From Lunularia cruciata (Eukaryota > Streptophyta > Marchantiopsida > Lunulariales > Lunulariaceae), in the NCBI GenBank assembly GCA_948567375.1, contig OX419756.1, forward strand, positions 37,054,552-37,118,551: DNA of 64,000 bases, given 5' to 3'. The position numbers and the translations under genes were made by a program. Shown here piece by piece: positions 50,641-63,679 of this stretch. The notes below the pieces were generated by a model that worked only from the letters and a program-made list of their open reading frames with translations, was not told the DNA's origin and did no database searches. How positions within the stretch are numbered: the first letter of the stretch is position 1; every line of letters starts with the position of its first letter.

Positions 50641-53600
50641 TCAAAGTTGGGCTAGCACGAAATTGTTCGTTGATACGAGGTGTAAAGGGAGGTGGCCTGT
50701 CATCTGTTAAACGGTTGATGAGAAAAGAACTATTTTCGGTTGTAAATGGAGGTACTCCTTTGTGTGAGTGGGGCAGATTCGCTGCAATCGCCTTCGAGAT
50801 AGATTCAAGAAACCAGTGACTGGATATTTCTGTTGCTCCTGTAGGATCTGTAAGTAATGTTCTTGCTTTGTCTTTTGGAGTTAAAGTACTTAGGCGCACC
50901 CACTTATCTGAGCTGATAAGTGGAACCATAAACGAATTTAGATTCTGAGTTGATGTGTACCGAGTTGGCCAATTGTTTTACAATCTCTTTGACGTATGTA
51001 TGTTTAGTTATCAAAATCTTCAGGGCGCTCGTAATTTTGTGATAGTCTAACTCTTTGGTTCAATCTGTCAGTTGACTGCCAATGATTGATTTAGATCTTA
51101 GTTCCCTTTCCTGATTCATTGATGTGGCTATGCTGCTTGCTATTGTTTTCCCTCCGAAGCCCATGCGATAATTTTGGGTTCCGCGAGGAGTTCTTGTTCT
51201 AGGGTGGCATATAGTTGTAGATGTATTGAATCTGGACTTGCATATCTTCTCCAGCATATCTTCTCAAGCGTAGTTGTAATCGACAATTCTCTGCAATGGT
51301 ACAATCGCTAAGGTGTACACAGTGCATATGTATACAAACTACCTTGAATGATCACTCCTAAAAATGGATTTTCAACATCTCGTTACGGCTATCACTGTAC
51401 CGCATATTGCGTGGTAGATTGCGGTTGATACATTGTTATGTTTACGTAAACAGGTGAACAAAATAAAATGTACCTAAACGTACCTAAAACGTACCAAATC
51501 TAAAAAAATAAACTTTCCAACTAAGTAAACATTCTGTACACCGAGTACAAGCACCTAATTTGTTAGGTCTAGGATGATTACTCGCCTGAACATTCTGTAC
51601 ACCGAGTACCTCATAACCTTTTGCCATTCACCCAGTCAGCACCACTGCATCTGGCACCTGCTGTGTGGTCTCTTTCTCACTGAATATACTAGATTTTATC
51701 ACGCACTCGATGAAAAAAAATAATAACCGTCTTATAATCGTCGGCGAAGCTCGTATCTGTCGCTCGCGAAGCTCGTATCTCTCGAAAGGTAGCTTGATCA
51801 AGATTAAAAGGTATCTTTTTGAAGCGTGAGATGTATATACGTAGATTGTGGAAGAGTATGAAATTTCTTTCATATTCTAGAACAAAGTCGCATCTTTTGC
51901 AAACTGAGCTTGGAGTACCAATCTCACCACTGGTTGAGTAGTGAGATTTTAATGGTCTCCTGGTTCTGAATCTGAATGGCAACACGTTTGTACGAGCAAA
52001 CATTTTTGGTTGTTGTGTTTGCTTCTTAATACACAATACGTAGTGCTGTGGAATGGTTTTTGAGTTTTTAAGAACTAGTCACTCTCCTTTTGAACTTCGT
52101 TTTACAGTTAGCAGGTAGATTGTAAACCATACCACTTGACTGCTTTGGCGATCTAAATCCTCCGCCCACGAGAGTAGGAGACAATAGTTAATAGTTAATG
52201 TAAGAAAGATGAGTGTGACCCAGATTTAGTATTCGTGGACAAGTAACACAGGCAGAAAAACTATATTTCTGTCTCTTACCTCCTGGGGATTTAGTCTAAC
52301 AAGATAGAACTTGAGCCTAAAATTAAAAGGTGTACTTGCCATGAATTGTCAAAACTTCTAGTCACATGTGTCAACGTTACAGTTTTATGGCCTGGTTCTG
52401 TTCCCTGTGTGAGAATGAATTGAAAGAAGACTTAGAGTGATGTTGCTTAAAAGAAGTTTGGTTCTGGCTGTCAGTTGTTATGCTACAAAATGCAGATGAT
52501 CAAATTACACACGAGCATTCTACAATCGTGACTAAGTACATGAAAGGGATGGTGCCCGTAGCGTAGGAAGGAGCCAGATAGGGAAAAGAGGTCTTCGTCG
52601 AAATTCCTTAATTGGTCTACGATACCAGCGATATCCAATTCGGACAAAGGTGAAGTTTGCACAGAAGAATCGATTGAAACCTCCCAAAACGTAGCTTTTA
52701 CCGTACACTTCTGATTTGTGGACTCGATGGCCAGCATTGTCAGTGAGAAAATCGAAAGCTCTGAACTCTACGGATATACCACAGTTTCAGGGGATTTTGC
52801 TGGCAAGTTTGGGTGTGAGATCAGTAGAGAGCAGTAACGAGAACAATCAAGAGGATGTACAGAACGCGACTGTCTTGAAGCCTACTGTAACTACCCGAGC
52901 TACTACCGAACATGTTGTATGCCTAGATGGGTACGATCCAGTGTATAGTAAGATTTTGGCTAAACCTGGCACGAAAGTTGTCAGAGAAACATATATTCTC
53001 AGGAGTTTAGTGACAGAATTCTAACAAATTTATGAAACTATAGGCAATGCTCGGAAGCAGAAAGCAAATTCAGTAATTTCTACCCGCCGAGGAGGAGAAA
53101 ATCGCTTGAAAGAACTTAAAAACTGGATCAATGTTGTTTGACCAAATAGGTCTAGAGTGGGAGCCATTGACAATTACCGGTACATATACTCACAAGCCGG
53201 GAACTTTGTGTAGTGCTTTAGTAACCGCTGAACCATTAGAGAGAGAAAGAACAAACTGTTAAGAACAAAAACTGGTTCCTAAGAGCAACATTACGAAACT
53301 CTCCTAAAAGGGTGAACCTCGGTTGTTACCAATATACTACAGTAGTAGAAGATGATGTAGTATCCGGTATCCCACCGGCTCATAAGTGTGGAAATCTTAC
53401 TACAAAGAATCTTACTAAAGGCGAATGTACTTTGAACAGCGTTGCGATTTCACGCGGAAATGCCAACTTAGTACTGAGAATAGTGGCGGCTCAGCGGCTA
53501 CCGGAGTACGGCCGTAAGCCGCCTTCTGGTTTTGATCCGCCACCTATAAATTTCCAGAATGAAGAGTCGATTCTTCAGATTTCAAGTTCGATGGACAATG

Positions 53601-55686
53601 TGGACAAGGACCATCAGTAACTGAGCACCGTTTTGAAACTCTACTCCTAAATGCACTGCACGCTGTATGCGGAGACGCTTGCATCCATGTTTGGAAGGTT
53701 CATTCCTGCTAGACTTTCTCACATCGGGACGTCGACGATGTCAAAGTTGCCCTACTGTCAGTTGGGTTGATAGATCGCTAAGTATTGAAAGCCATTTAAG
53801 AAAGCAGCCACTCCAAGTCTACTATCGAAGAGCTGGGCAAAGTGGGCCTTGCCTCACACGACTCAGTCAGGGGATTGGTCACATTTACCAGTGGGAGTTG
53901 TCTCATTTATAAGCCGGCGCCTATTCCAACCCAAGAGCTTTCTACCCGCTCTATGACTACCAGGCAGTGTTATTGTAATGAAAGGCTGTAACCTACGGGA
54001 TAGTTGGAGGCGTCGAATTGACTTCGATAGGCTTCAAGAGGTTTGAACTTACAATGCTGTGAATGCATTGTATGGATGAGCAAGCATGCATGTGGATGTA
54101 TCTGACAGCCAATTTAAGGGAGTGAAAAAGTAGGTTTAAATATTGCCTCGTCGTGTAGTGTACACGGAGTTCTGGTCTACTCTAGTCTTGAGCCACTGCA
54201 GCTTAGGGGCTATTGTAGTATTTCGCTCTTTCTATAGTGACCTTTGAATTGAAGGAGACATGCCAAATGAGGACAAGTGCGCTGTGCTTTGCACGCTTGC
54301 TTTTCTCCAGGTACGGTACAGTACATCTTACAGGCTGTAGAGCCCCGAGGACTGTGATACCGTAGGATAGAAAGATACCATGGTAGTTCGGCCATAGTTT
54401 CCGGTCCAGAGGACAGATTTACGCATTTTACATTACTGTAGCTATTGAGATTGGGGAAAGCGCTCTGGAAATGATTACAGTTGCACGAGATGTTACCGTT
54501 CTTGGTGTGTCATGTCCCGAGTCGTTTTAACGTTTTTCAGAAATAGTCCTGGATGGCGTAAGAAGTTTAAACTGCGAGATGGGAAACCCAGTTTGTCATC
54601 TCTAATAGAAGAGCACTGCAGTTTGCTGAAGAAACACCACCTATTCATAAGAGGTTAGAGTAAAAGGCTGTAGGTGATAAGTATATTACAAGTGAATATA
54701 TCACAGCAGGCTAAGAGATTCTTACAAAAGAAGAGAAATTATGATTCCAATAATGGGGAAACCTTTTGGCTACCATCGCCAAGTCTGGAGCTCAGCCGTC
54801 CCCACGAGTGTTATTCTGCAATTGGAAAGTAAGTGGACCACTCGAAGTGGAATTGCTCGAGTGTTCCTTCCGCTTTGATTTGCTCTTGTTGGTATGGAGA
54901 TTGCCAGGCGGAAAGTAGATTGAATGTATGTGCGTCATTCACCCCGTCTTCTAGCGCGACCTGACCGAGACCATACTGTATATTATTGTTTGTGCTCTAC
55001 CTGCTCACATTAAGTATGAGCATAGCCTTGGCGGTCTTTCTCATGCACATGCTGGGGATTGGCACGTCATCAGCGTGCAGAATATCGAGGAGTTTGGATC
55101 GGATCGATTTGTGCTGATATCCCGGTCCAGAATGAACTGCTCATAAGGTCGAGATATGGTGGGTCGAGTCGAAGTGATCATAGCTCATGTGGAAGTTTGG
55201 TTGAATAGATTTCTTCTCTTCCATATGCGTGATGGTAAATTGCATAGTGGAGAACTGCCACATCATGCGCCGTAAAGCCGGCTTTGGAGATATCCAGCCT
55301 TACATCAAGAAGCTCTTCTTCAAAGAGAGGAATCCATGGTCTTAACTGTTCTCAGATATGAACCCTCCTTTATTTTCAACTGTACTCTACACGCATCTTT
55401 GCGATCGGTGAGCTTTCCAGGGGTGGAGGAGAGGCCTTCGCCTTACCATTAAGAGGTGTGGGACCCTGTCTAGATGTTTATGACCCTGGAGGAGAAAATA
55501 CTGGCCAACTAGTTAAAACTACACAAGAAGGGAACCAAAACAATAAATCTTTTTTAATCAGTTTGTTTTAAAACATGAGGGGTGAGTTGAAAATTATAAG
55601 AGTTTATAATTTTAAGGGTTTGGAGAGATAACATTTACTTATGTGAGTTAGGATATGAAGGGTTGCAGTTTTATGGCTATGGGGAT
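50641..55686. other. Region without recognisable genes
   Basis: It contains the NBR1 3' flank and about 4.5 kb of mixed-composition DNA. Open frames at 52716-53024 and 53312-53620 show no domains and no splice-consistent partners. A 21-bp direct repeat lies at 51.53-51.61 kb. Decayed gene or transposon DNA is possible but not demonstrable. Confidence 0.5.
51528..51609. repeat. Perfect 21-bp direct repeat
   Basis: aacattctgtacaccgagta followed by c occurs at 51528-51548 and 51589-51609, 61 bp apart, in the NBR1 downstream region. Confidence 0.85.
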
Positions 55687-55760
55687 ATATGGAGTGTAAC
55701 TATCATTCTTGTACTACTATCATCATTTTTGTGTTTATTATAGTTACACTTCTCCCATAT
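55687..55760. repeat. Imperfect inverted repeat
   Basis: atatggagtgtaactat (55687-55703) and atagttacacttctcccatat (55740-55760) pair with a small bulge around a loop of about 36 nt. It lies about 90 bp before the RT-element coding remnant. Confidence 0.65.
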
Positions 55761-55848
55761 GGTGCCTCCTAGAGCGGCTCGGGTTACACCATGCATGGTG
55801 TGTTACCAATGCTTTATCTCGTAAGGGGTAACGATCCATATAGAAAGG

Positions 55849-57655
55849 ATGCACAATGAATATGATCGGCCCACTTGGGATGCCCACATGAGGCAAATGA
55901 TCACATTGAAAGTGTTGACACTAGAGATTACACACACTTCATCTATTGCTTCATTGCACGTGTTGGGGATACCAATCAAGTTGTGGGAGTGGTTAGCATG
56001 TGAAGTGAGTTGTATTTTTGGATTATTTGAGACTAGTTTTCCATGTCTATTCCATTGGCTACCCCATACACTCCATTATGAGGCTAGACAGACTTTTTGC
56101 TTACCACTTGATCGTTTTGCATATGATCCATTGGATGAGTTTACATGGCTCTTATTCCTCTTACTCCTTGTTGGTGTCTTTGTTATACTAGAGGAAGATA
56201 TGTTGTGCATAGAGGTGACTGGTAGATTTTGCAGATTCAGAGCAGGGATTGGGCGTCCATATAGGAGGAGTCTATTAGGGTTGCACATTATATGAGATAA
56301 ATACCACAAGATATCACAAATTTCACTCAATTATGATGGTTTAGGATATTGAATCAGGTTGGAGAGTTTAATAGAGCAGCAAAAATGCTACATCCTTTAT
56401 CTCAAGCTAGTCTCATTGATGAGACTATGTTTTCCCTATGCTTACTATATCCTATGGTAGGAGAGGGAATATCATTTGAGGTATTAGATTATCAACTTGA
56501 GCAACTTTTATGTTTTGATAGATAGCTTTTTGCATAAGCATTGTGCATTGCTTCATGCCTCTCCTCAAGAGGCTTGTTGAGGATGGTATATAAGAGTCTT
56601 AGAGATAAATTTTGGTTAGATGATCCTCTAGTGGTTTTACCAAGCTATTTCAAGTGGTTGCAATGATAGCAAGCGTAGACATTCCCATGTTAGTTAGTCA
56701 AATGTTAGATGCTAGTCCCCTTCTTGCAATGGAGAAGGACATAAGAGCATTAGACTGGTTTCTATTGGGGAACTCTTTTTGTGTTTGGTGGTCCTTCAAC
56801 ATCAATTTAGAGTGGCTACATTTGGAGGTTGTGAGGCTATTTGTCTAAGCATTAGGGCACTCTTAGATCTCCATCAGCAATGGGTTATCTTACAAGTAGA
56901 TATTGAGAATGCTTTTAATAACATCTCCCATGTATCCATCTTTAAAGAGCTTAGGGAGGCCATTGGATCCTTTGCAAGTCTTATTCCTTTTGTGCGGTCC
57001 TTCTATGGCTCTCCCACTTCTCTTTATTACAAGCATAACTATGCTTGTAGTCATCATCTTGTAGTCATTTCATGGGAGTGAGTCATCATCTTAGAGTCAA
57101 TTGTTAATACAAAACACTTAGATCCTCTAGCAAGACCTTTATTTGCCATGGCTCACTTTAGAGCTCTGTTATCTATTACTTTGGCCATGCAAAGTTATGT
57201 ATTTCACTCCTTGGCAGATGATATACACATTGTGAGCACCATAGATCAAATTAGGCAACCTTTTGACCACTTGATTATTGAGCTCCATCTTGTAGGCTTT
57301 AGAGTCAAGGTGTCAAAGCGCAAAGCATGGTGTCACAACATTTGTAGCACTAAAGCTAGTTTGCTTAGACGTTGGATGGTAATGTTGGCAGTCATAGTTA
57401 TTTTGGTAGTTGCTCATGGACTACTTAATGGCAGCCAAATTTCATATTAGGGCTATTGATCACATGTTAGGGCCCACTATCACTTGCACCGTTTGCAGCA
57501 TCAATATTGCCATTGGAGGGCTGGAGGGTCAAACAAAGGAGTATACTTTCAAAGTGCAACTTCAAAGAGCTCATATATTTGATGTTGAGCGTTTGAGTTC
57601 TTGTCTATGGTGGATAGAGACCAATAGGCATCACCTAGAGTCCCTTAGTTAGAGT
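55849..57655 (+). pseudogene. Decayed RT-bearing retroelement ORF
   Basis: Plus-strand pieces joined across frameshifts and stops give one long protein-like reading. An N-terminal part with DEFTWLLFLLLL and GRFCRFRAGIGRPYRRSL (55849-56295) precedes a piece with HPLSQASLIDE and QLEQLLCFDR (56340-56530). Next come VATFGGCEAICLSIRALL and LQVDIENAFNNISHVSIFKE (56800-56970), an RT palm block, then LAMQSYVFHSLADDIHI (57180-57235), an ADD-type catalytic block, and a Cys-containing tail. The ADD and D-x-x-N-A-F-N blocks resemble RTs without gypsy-type YxDD. The element class (LINE-like or other) is not settled. Inverted fragments of the same tail occur at 25.75-26.0 and 29.9-30.2 kb. Confidence 0.65.
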
Positions 57656-58507
57656 GAGTGTGGCTTGATTTTAATCACTACCTGACTGTTGGCAAATTTT
57701 TGAGTGGAAGATCATGTAAAGATCTGATTTTGAGTATGATTTGAGTGGAAGAGTTGAACTTATAACATCAGAGAAGTGAGATTATGGGGAAATTCAGGTG
57801 CAAGAACTAAGGATGTTGGTGGTATCTCCAAGCCTGGCAGATTGTTGGTTCATTTGATCATGGTCTTAGATTTCCTTGAGAGCGATTGTATGTTAAAGCC
57901 TTATTTGAGTTGAAGCAGATTTGGTAGTTGGGCAAACAATGTGTGGAAGTGCTACTTGAATTTCTCAAAATTAAGGCCAATTTCAAATTAGTGGATGTCA
58001 ATTTGAGTGCAAGAGAGTGAACTCAGAGGCCTTAGTGGTGCAAATTGGACTTGATAAGCAAAATTGGAGCTAGATTTGAGAACCAATCCTCTTGAATTAT
58101 GCATTTGGAGATACTCATCTTCTCAATTTAGCCCAAGTTGAAAGTTTTTGTCATTGTTTGGCAAAATCTACCCACATTCCTAGAGTATGAGTGGTAGGGT
58201 TTGAATTGTAGATCTTTGGTTCCAAGATGTATCTCATAGCCAACTAGTCCACCTTCACTTATTGTCATAGTGATTGGTCAACTAATACCTACACACCTAT
58301 AACTTTGGCTAGGAGAGGTAATTTGATTTCATCTTTGGTGATCCTAGTAGCTTAGGGGTAGATAGACATTCCTAATATATCAAATGCCAAATGGTGATAG
58401 ATTAAATCTGGTGTTGATTTATGAGATGGAGAGTTTTTGTTTAGACTTCTTATGATTATACCTTCTCCATTCTATGTTTCTTCTTTGTGCACTATATTTA
58501 TGTGAGG
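57656..58507. other. Non-coding repeat-derived segment
   Basis: Follows the RT remnant. 58040-58110 matches the reverse complement of part of the 38.2-39.6 kb array unit, and 58185-58350 matches the reverse complement of 37330-37460. No gene is supported. Confidence 0.55.
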
Positions 58508-58840
58508 TGTAAAAGACCAAGACCAAGGAGAGAAATGGGAGATCATATTGGGAAACTTTAGTATGGGAAACTTTGAATACTTAGCATGAGCTTTGGCTTT
58601 GGTATTTGTAGGGATCATACAAGGCTCTTGAGAAGATTCTCAAGAAGCTGCCTTCTTGGCAGGTAAGCTAAGCTAGTCGGAAGCTTTTAGAAGCTTCCTT
58701 CTAGAAGCTATCTACTTGGGATGCAAGCTAAACTAGCTAAGAAGCTTCCTAGATACTTCTAAAATATTCTAGGCTAATTTGACCTATTTTTTACTTTAAT
58801 AGCCCTAGCTAACTTTTTCACTAAACTTCATATTGTTACA
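58508..58840 (-). repeat. 3' LTR of the chromovirus (family 2)
   Basis: 333 bp, plus-strand reading tgtaaaagaccaagacc to attgttaca. Compared with the 5' LTR it lacks part of the aagcttctagaag-rich central repeats. The segment at about 58722-58745 (gatgcaagctaaactagct) shows the uninterrupted form of the site where the solo LTR inserted at 22.03 kb. Confidence 0.88.
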
Positions 58841-58856
58841 TATTCCACCACCACTA
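58841..58856 (-). other. Polypurine tract of the chromovirus
   Basis: The minus strand reads tagtggtggtggaata directly before the 3' LTR's TG, the expected place for the plus-strand primer. It is somewhat degenerate, with several T residues. Confidence 0.6.
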
Positions 58857-60934
58857 GTTGGTGATGTCCTCATTGCCATTGAAGCTTCAAACTCCTAGAT
58901 GGCCATTTTTGCACTCTAGAGATGAGAAAGAGGTTCCCATGTGGCATCATGAAGGAGAGACCCTTTCCAAAGACCTTGTACTCTATATGTTGTTGATGGC
59001 CTTGTTGAATGTGGCAACGCACAAGGATACAATCAACTTTGTATTCCTCATGATCATTAATAAGGACGGGAAGAGGAGGAGGTTAGACACAAGAGGAAAA
59101 AGAAGCTAGGTTAGGAAAAAATGGTTTCAACTTGGAAATGCAAAAGAAAAGGTAGATATGCATATGATAAGGCAAGGCAAGTCAATAAGCAATAGGAGAG
59201 ATGATTTGGGTGATATTAAAGGGTCTTATCCAATTAGGTGCAAGTTTACAAACTTAGGAGCAAGTGGGAGGGGCAGGTTACTAGAGGAGAGCATGATCTT
59301 ATCATTGACTTGAAAGGTGAGATCACAATGATGGTGGTCTGCATATTGTTTCTGACAATTCCGAGCAACAAAGAGATAAGATTTGGCTTGTTGGAGGGAT
59401 TGGGATATGGTGGTTAAGAAGGTGGAAGTATGAGGGATATAAGAGGGAGGAGGAGCAAGAAGGGAGTGTAGAAAAAATGGATCTTGGCCAAAATTAAGGA
59501 AGAAAGGAGAGAATCCGGTGCTTGCATGTTTAGAATTATTGTATGCAAACTCCACAATTGCAAGACATTCATCTTAGTTGATATGGTGGATGTTGATGAA
59601 AGCACAAAGCATATCTCCCAAGATGCAATGTGCATATTCAATTTCTCCATCAGTTTGAGGATGATAGGTCATGGAAAAAACAAACTTGGTGCTAAGTATC
59701 TGGAAGAGTGCTTGCCAAAATTTCCCAATGAATCAAGGATTATGATTGGATATGAATACACAAGGCATCCCATGGAGACAATGTTGAAGTAGATCTGCAC
59801 CAATATTGGAGCATCCATGATATCAAAGGGTTGGTGCCAAATGGATTTGCTTACTAAGCTTATGCACAAACACCACAATTGTTGTGTGATCTTGCTCCAT
59901 CTTGGGCAAGGATGTGATGAGATCCAAGCTCACATGTTCTTATCAAGTAGATGGAATGGGGAGTAATTGAAGGAATCCACTTGGTTTTTGGTTGCTGGTC
60001 TTGTTGCATTGGTAGCTTTTACATGATCAGAAAAACTTTTGAACATCTTGTGACATGTTAGGCCACCACCATTGGCGTTGGAGAGTATCCAAGGTCTTGT
60101 CTATACCAATATGACCAACAATTGGTAAGTCATGGGCTTCTTGGAGGCACACAAGTTGGAGATCACCCTTGGTTGGAACATAAATCTGGTTCTCACAAAA
60201 TAGAAGGCCTTCCTTGAAGGAGAAGGTGTTGTACTCCTTGTTGCATGCTACAAGACAAACTTGTACCATCTGAATGAAAGGATCTTGTTGTAAAGCAATC
60301 TTTAACTTGATTTGGACTTTGGAGTCAATTGATATCGTTGTAATTACCGTTGTGATGAGAGGAAGAGACTTCAAATCAGGTCATTATGATAGAGCATCAA
60401 GGATGACATAGAACCAACAAGGTTTGTACTCAAGTTTGATCTCAAAAAATTGTAGTTATTCCTCCCATCAATGATGTCTACTCTTCATGTGTTCCAAGTG
60501 TAATGTCTACAACAAAGGTTTGTTATCAGTTTGCATGATCACTTATTTCCCCAAGAGATAATGCCTCCCTACATTGGTTGCATATACCATTGCTAGTTTT
60601 TCTTGATCTCAAGCAAAGTGATTCCTTTTTATTGTATTTAGTTGGTGGGATGCAAAGGCAATGGGATGTAACACATCTGGGAATTCTTGTTGCAACACAA
60701 CTCCAATTGCAAAGTTAGGAGAATCAAAATCAACCGCATAAGGTAGTTGAGGATCATATGGTTAAAAAATGGGTCTTGAAAACACCATATGTTTCAGCTT
60801 CTGGAATGCTTCTTTGTCTTGTTGGTGCACCAAAAGCTCAAGATCTTCCCCAAGAAATTGGGCAATGGTGTGATAACATGAGCATAATTAATAGTGGATG
60901 AAAATTAGCCAATCCATTAAATGCCCATACTTCT

Positions 60935-60980
60935 ATAGTATCCAATTGATTGGATACTATAGTATCCTATAGTATCCAAT
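60935..60980. repeat. 26-bp palindrome and a direct copy of its arm inside RT
   Basis: atagtatccaat (60935-60946), tg, then the exact complement (60949-60960), followed by a further tatagtatccaat at 60968-60980. It interrupts the RT reading and looks like a local inverted duplication. Confidence 0.85.
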
Positions 60981-61825
60981 CAATGATGACCTTGATTTTC
61001 TCCTATTCCATCTTGATCCTCTCCTATGAGATCTTGTGATCCAAGAAGGTAGCTTCCTTTTGCCAAAAGGCACGCTTTTAATTCTTGCAATAAAACTTCC
61101 ATTGTTATAATTGTCTTAGGACTTCTTGCACATGATTTGCATGTTTTGCTTCTATCTTACTATAGTTTAAAATTTCATCTAAGAACACCACTATGTATCG
61201 ATCCAATAGTACATCCAACACCCAATGCATCTGGTCCATGAAAACTATTGGAGCATTAGTGAGCCCAAAAGGTAGAACTCTTTATTCAAAATGCCCATAC
61301 CTTGTGCAAAAGACAATCTTTTGCACATCTTCCCTATCAATGAGGATTTGCCAATAGTTGTTACAAAGATCCAACTTGGAGAAGTATTGTGCTCTACTCA
61401 ATTGATCAAGAAAGTCATCAATTCAAGGAGAGAGATATGCATTTTTCATTGTTTATTTATTGAGCCCATGGTGATCAATACAAAAAAAAGTACTTCAATC
61501 TTCTTTGGAACAAATAGTACCAGTGCTCTTCAAGGAGATGTACTATGTTGTATGAAATCCTTCTGCAACAACTCTTTAAGTATTTTTCACAACTCTTCCA
61601 ACTCTTCTGGTGAGAGCCAATAGATTGGTCTACTCATTGAAGTACTCCCTAGCAATAACTTAATCTTGAAGAGTATACCAAGATTGGAGGGTAATCCCTT
61701 TGGTAGATCATCTAGAAACACATATGCAAACTCAAACTATTTGATCAACCATTGCTTGATGAGGCTCCTAACCCTCCTCAAATTTTTTCTTGTGCAATTT
61801 GCTTGAGCCACACTGCAAAAATATA

Positions 61826-62067
61826 CTTATCTTCCTCCAAAGCTTGCTCTTTAATTGATTCATTGATAAACTTCCCATCTAGGGACTTATCTTCCTTCAA
61901 AGCTTGCTCTATGGTTGCTTTCTTGATAAACTTTCCATCTTGGGACTTATCTTCCTTCATAGCTTGCTCTATGGTTGCTTTCTTGACAAAATTCCCATCT
62001 TGGGACTTATCTTCCTTCAAAGCTTGCTCTATGGTTGCTTTCTTGACAAACTTCCCTTCTTGGGATT
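61826..62067 (-). repeat. In-frame tandem repeat, 60-bp unit, four copies
   Basis: Four consecutive 60-bp units encode, on the minus strand, 20-residue repeats of the type KKATIEQALKEDKSQDGKF between protease and RT of the chromovirus. The period is exactly 60, so frame is kept. Copies 2-4 differ by only a few bases, while copy 1 (low-coordinate end) is more diverged. Confidence 0.92.
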
Positions 62068-62589
62068 GACTATTCTTAGGTGTTTTACTCAAAGGTGCCA
62101 AAAAACCTAATTGGAAATTCTTATCTTGGTGTTGTACTTGAATTTATCGTACCCATCAAATTGAACCTTATGATGTTCAAGCCAATGTAGACCTAGAATG
62201 TCATCATAGTGTAGAGGTGCCACTACAAACCTCATACACTCCAAATACTCTTTCTCAATCTTGACGGTAACAAGATGTAAGGTATGGAATGTAGAACCAA
62301 TTTTGCCAACCGCTATCATCAATCTATTTCCAATTATTGGCTTGATAGGAATATGTAATTCCTTTGCTAATTGCATGGACAAGTAATTTTTGGACTCCTA
62401 GAATCAACCAAAATACTACAGTCAAATATCATACCTTGTAAGTGAAGCAAACTTACAAAGGTCAAGCCTTTGATCCTGTTGGAACTAATCAAGTTCCCAA
62501 TAGGCGGGTTGAAATTTCATATCTGGATTCCTTATTTCCTTGATCATTCTACTCCACAATATCCATCTGGGTTACTTGTCGAGGTTGCT

Positions 62590-63400
62590 CATTCTTGAAT
62601 AGACATTCAACAATGCAATGTCCAATTTGGTGACAATAGAAACAACCACAGTTTTGTCATAGTTTTTCTCTATTTGTAGTGCCAAGTGGTCTCTATTGCC
62701 AAGTATGTTGGCTCCTCCACCCGTGTGTAGTGTGTTGGTTGGTTTTGTGGAAGTCAAGGTCAAGACCAAGTTGTTGCAATCAAGGAATCAAAGTGTTTGA
62801 CCAACCGCACGGCTTTCTCCAAGTGTTGTGGCTCTCACATAGTTACCTCTAATTTGGTTTGTGACTTCAAGCTCCTCATAGATTGATCCAAAGCTTCACC
62901 TTCTAGTATATTTGGAATTTTCATGATGATGTTTTGGAATTGCATGATGTAACTTCTTATAGAGCCAATTTGCTTCAACTTTGCCAACCTATCTCATGTA
63001 GCTCTTGTGGCATTTAGCTTGGAATTGACCAATTATTGCACTCTTGAATTTTGCTCATATCAAGATTGATGCAACAATTTTTGTTTAGCTTGCTTCACTT
63101 GGAATCGCCACCATAGCTTTACTACTCCATCCAATTAGTTGGAAGCCAAGAGAATCTATTTTTGTTCATCTTGAAGATTGGTAGCTTTGAAATAATGTTC
63201 ATAGTGAAACACAACAATTCTCCATTACACCCAAGAGATTCTTGCTTTCAAAAAGCTTGGGGTTTTGGAAATTGGATTCTATCTTCTCCTTCTCAAATAG
63301 ATACTCTCTCTATGTGCTCTTGTTGTTGATGATCTTGTTCATCCAACAATCAAGTAAGGTGCTTGATTTATTACTATGTAGAAATGGTAACCTTAGGCAT
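62590..63400 (-). pseudogene. Decayed chromovirus gag with intact zinc knuckle
   Basis: The minus strand encodes a gag-type helical segment (KLKQIGSIRSYIMQFQ near 62.95 kb) and a complete CX2CX4HX4C zinc knuckle, CFYCHQIGHCIVEC, at 62603-62644. Stops interrupt the rest. Gag packages the element RNA into virus-like particles. Confidence 0.75.
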
Positions 63401-63663
63401 TGCCACCATGGTTACCACCCTATCATACCATACCCAACCCATCTAATTTATTAACACATAGATGCAACATGTCCACCATTCTCCATAAGCTACAATAAGA
63501 AATACCAAGGGTTCCTTGGACAAGGTGATTGTATTCAAAAATCATACCCAAAGCATGAGGTGATGAATTGTGTGAAATGATGCTTGGGTAGTACTTGTAC
63601 ACAAAAATCCCAATGGTTTGGCAAAAATGGATTTGGTGATCCATAAATTCCATCCATCCCATT

Positions 63664-63679
63664 CCCTCTTTGATACCAA
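63664..63679 (-). other. Primer-binding site of the chromovirus
   Basis: The minus strand reads ttggtatcaaagaggg directly after the 5' LTR, starting with TGGTATCA one base in, the usual complement to initiator tRNA-Met in plant LTR elements. Confidence 0.8.

Larger units (their letters stand above)
58880..62480 (-). pseudogene. Decayed chromovirus pol (protease, RT, RNase H, integrase, chromodomain)
   Basis: Minus-strand order: protease (VDSRSPK in place of the usual DSG motif at about 62.41 kb, then ILGLHWLEHH near 62.18 kb); a spacer of 20-residue repeats; RT with VVFLDEIL at about 61174-61200, where the second catalytic Asp is Glu; RNase H (YAVDFDSPNFAIGVVLQQ near 60.7 kb); integrase zinc region (HDLPIVGHIGIDKTL, 60027-60374) and core end (FAYNNSKHASTGFSPFFLN, 59460-59555); and a chromodomain end (LLHDATWEPLSHL near 58.96 kb). 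Multiple stops and changed catalytic residues show it is inactive. Confidence 0.85.

Noticed and set aside
52716-53620. Two plus-strand frames of 102 codons each
   Set aside because: No domains, no convincing splice sites joining them, and no homology I recognise.
55190-55350. Minus-strand stretch reading like a helical repeat (AGFTAHDVAVLHYAI)
   Set aside because: It loosely resembles an ankyrin-type repeat, but only one unit is visible and no neighbouring exon supports it.
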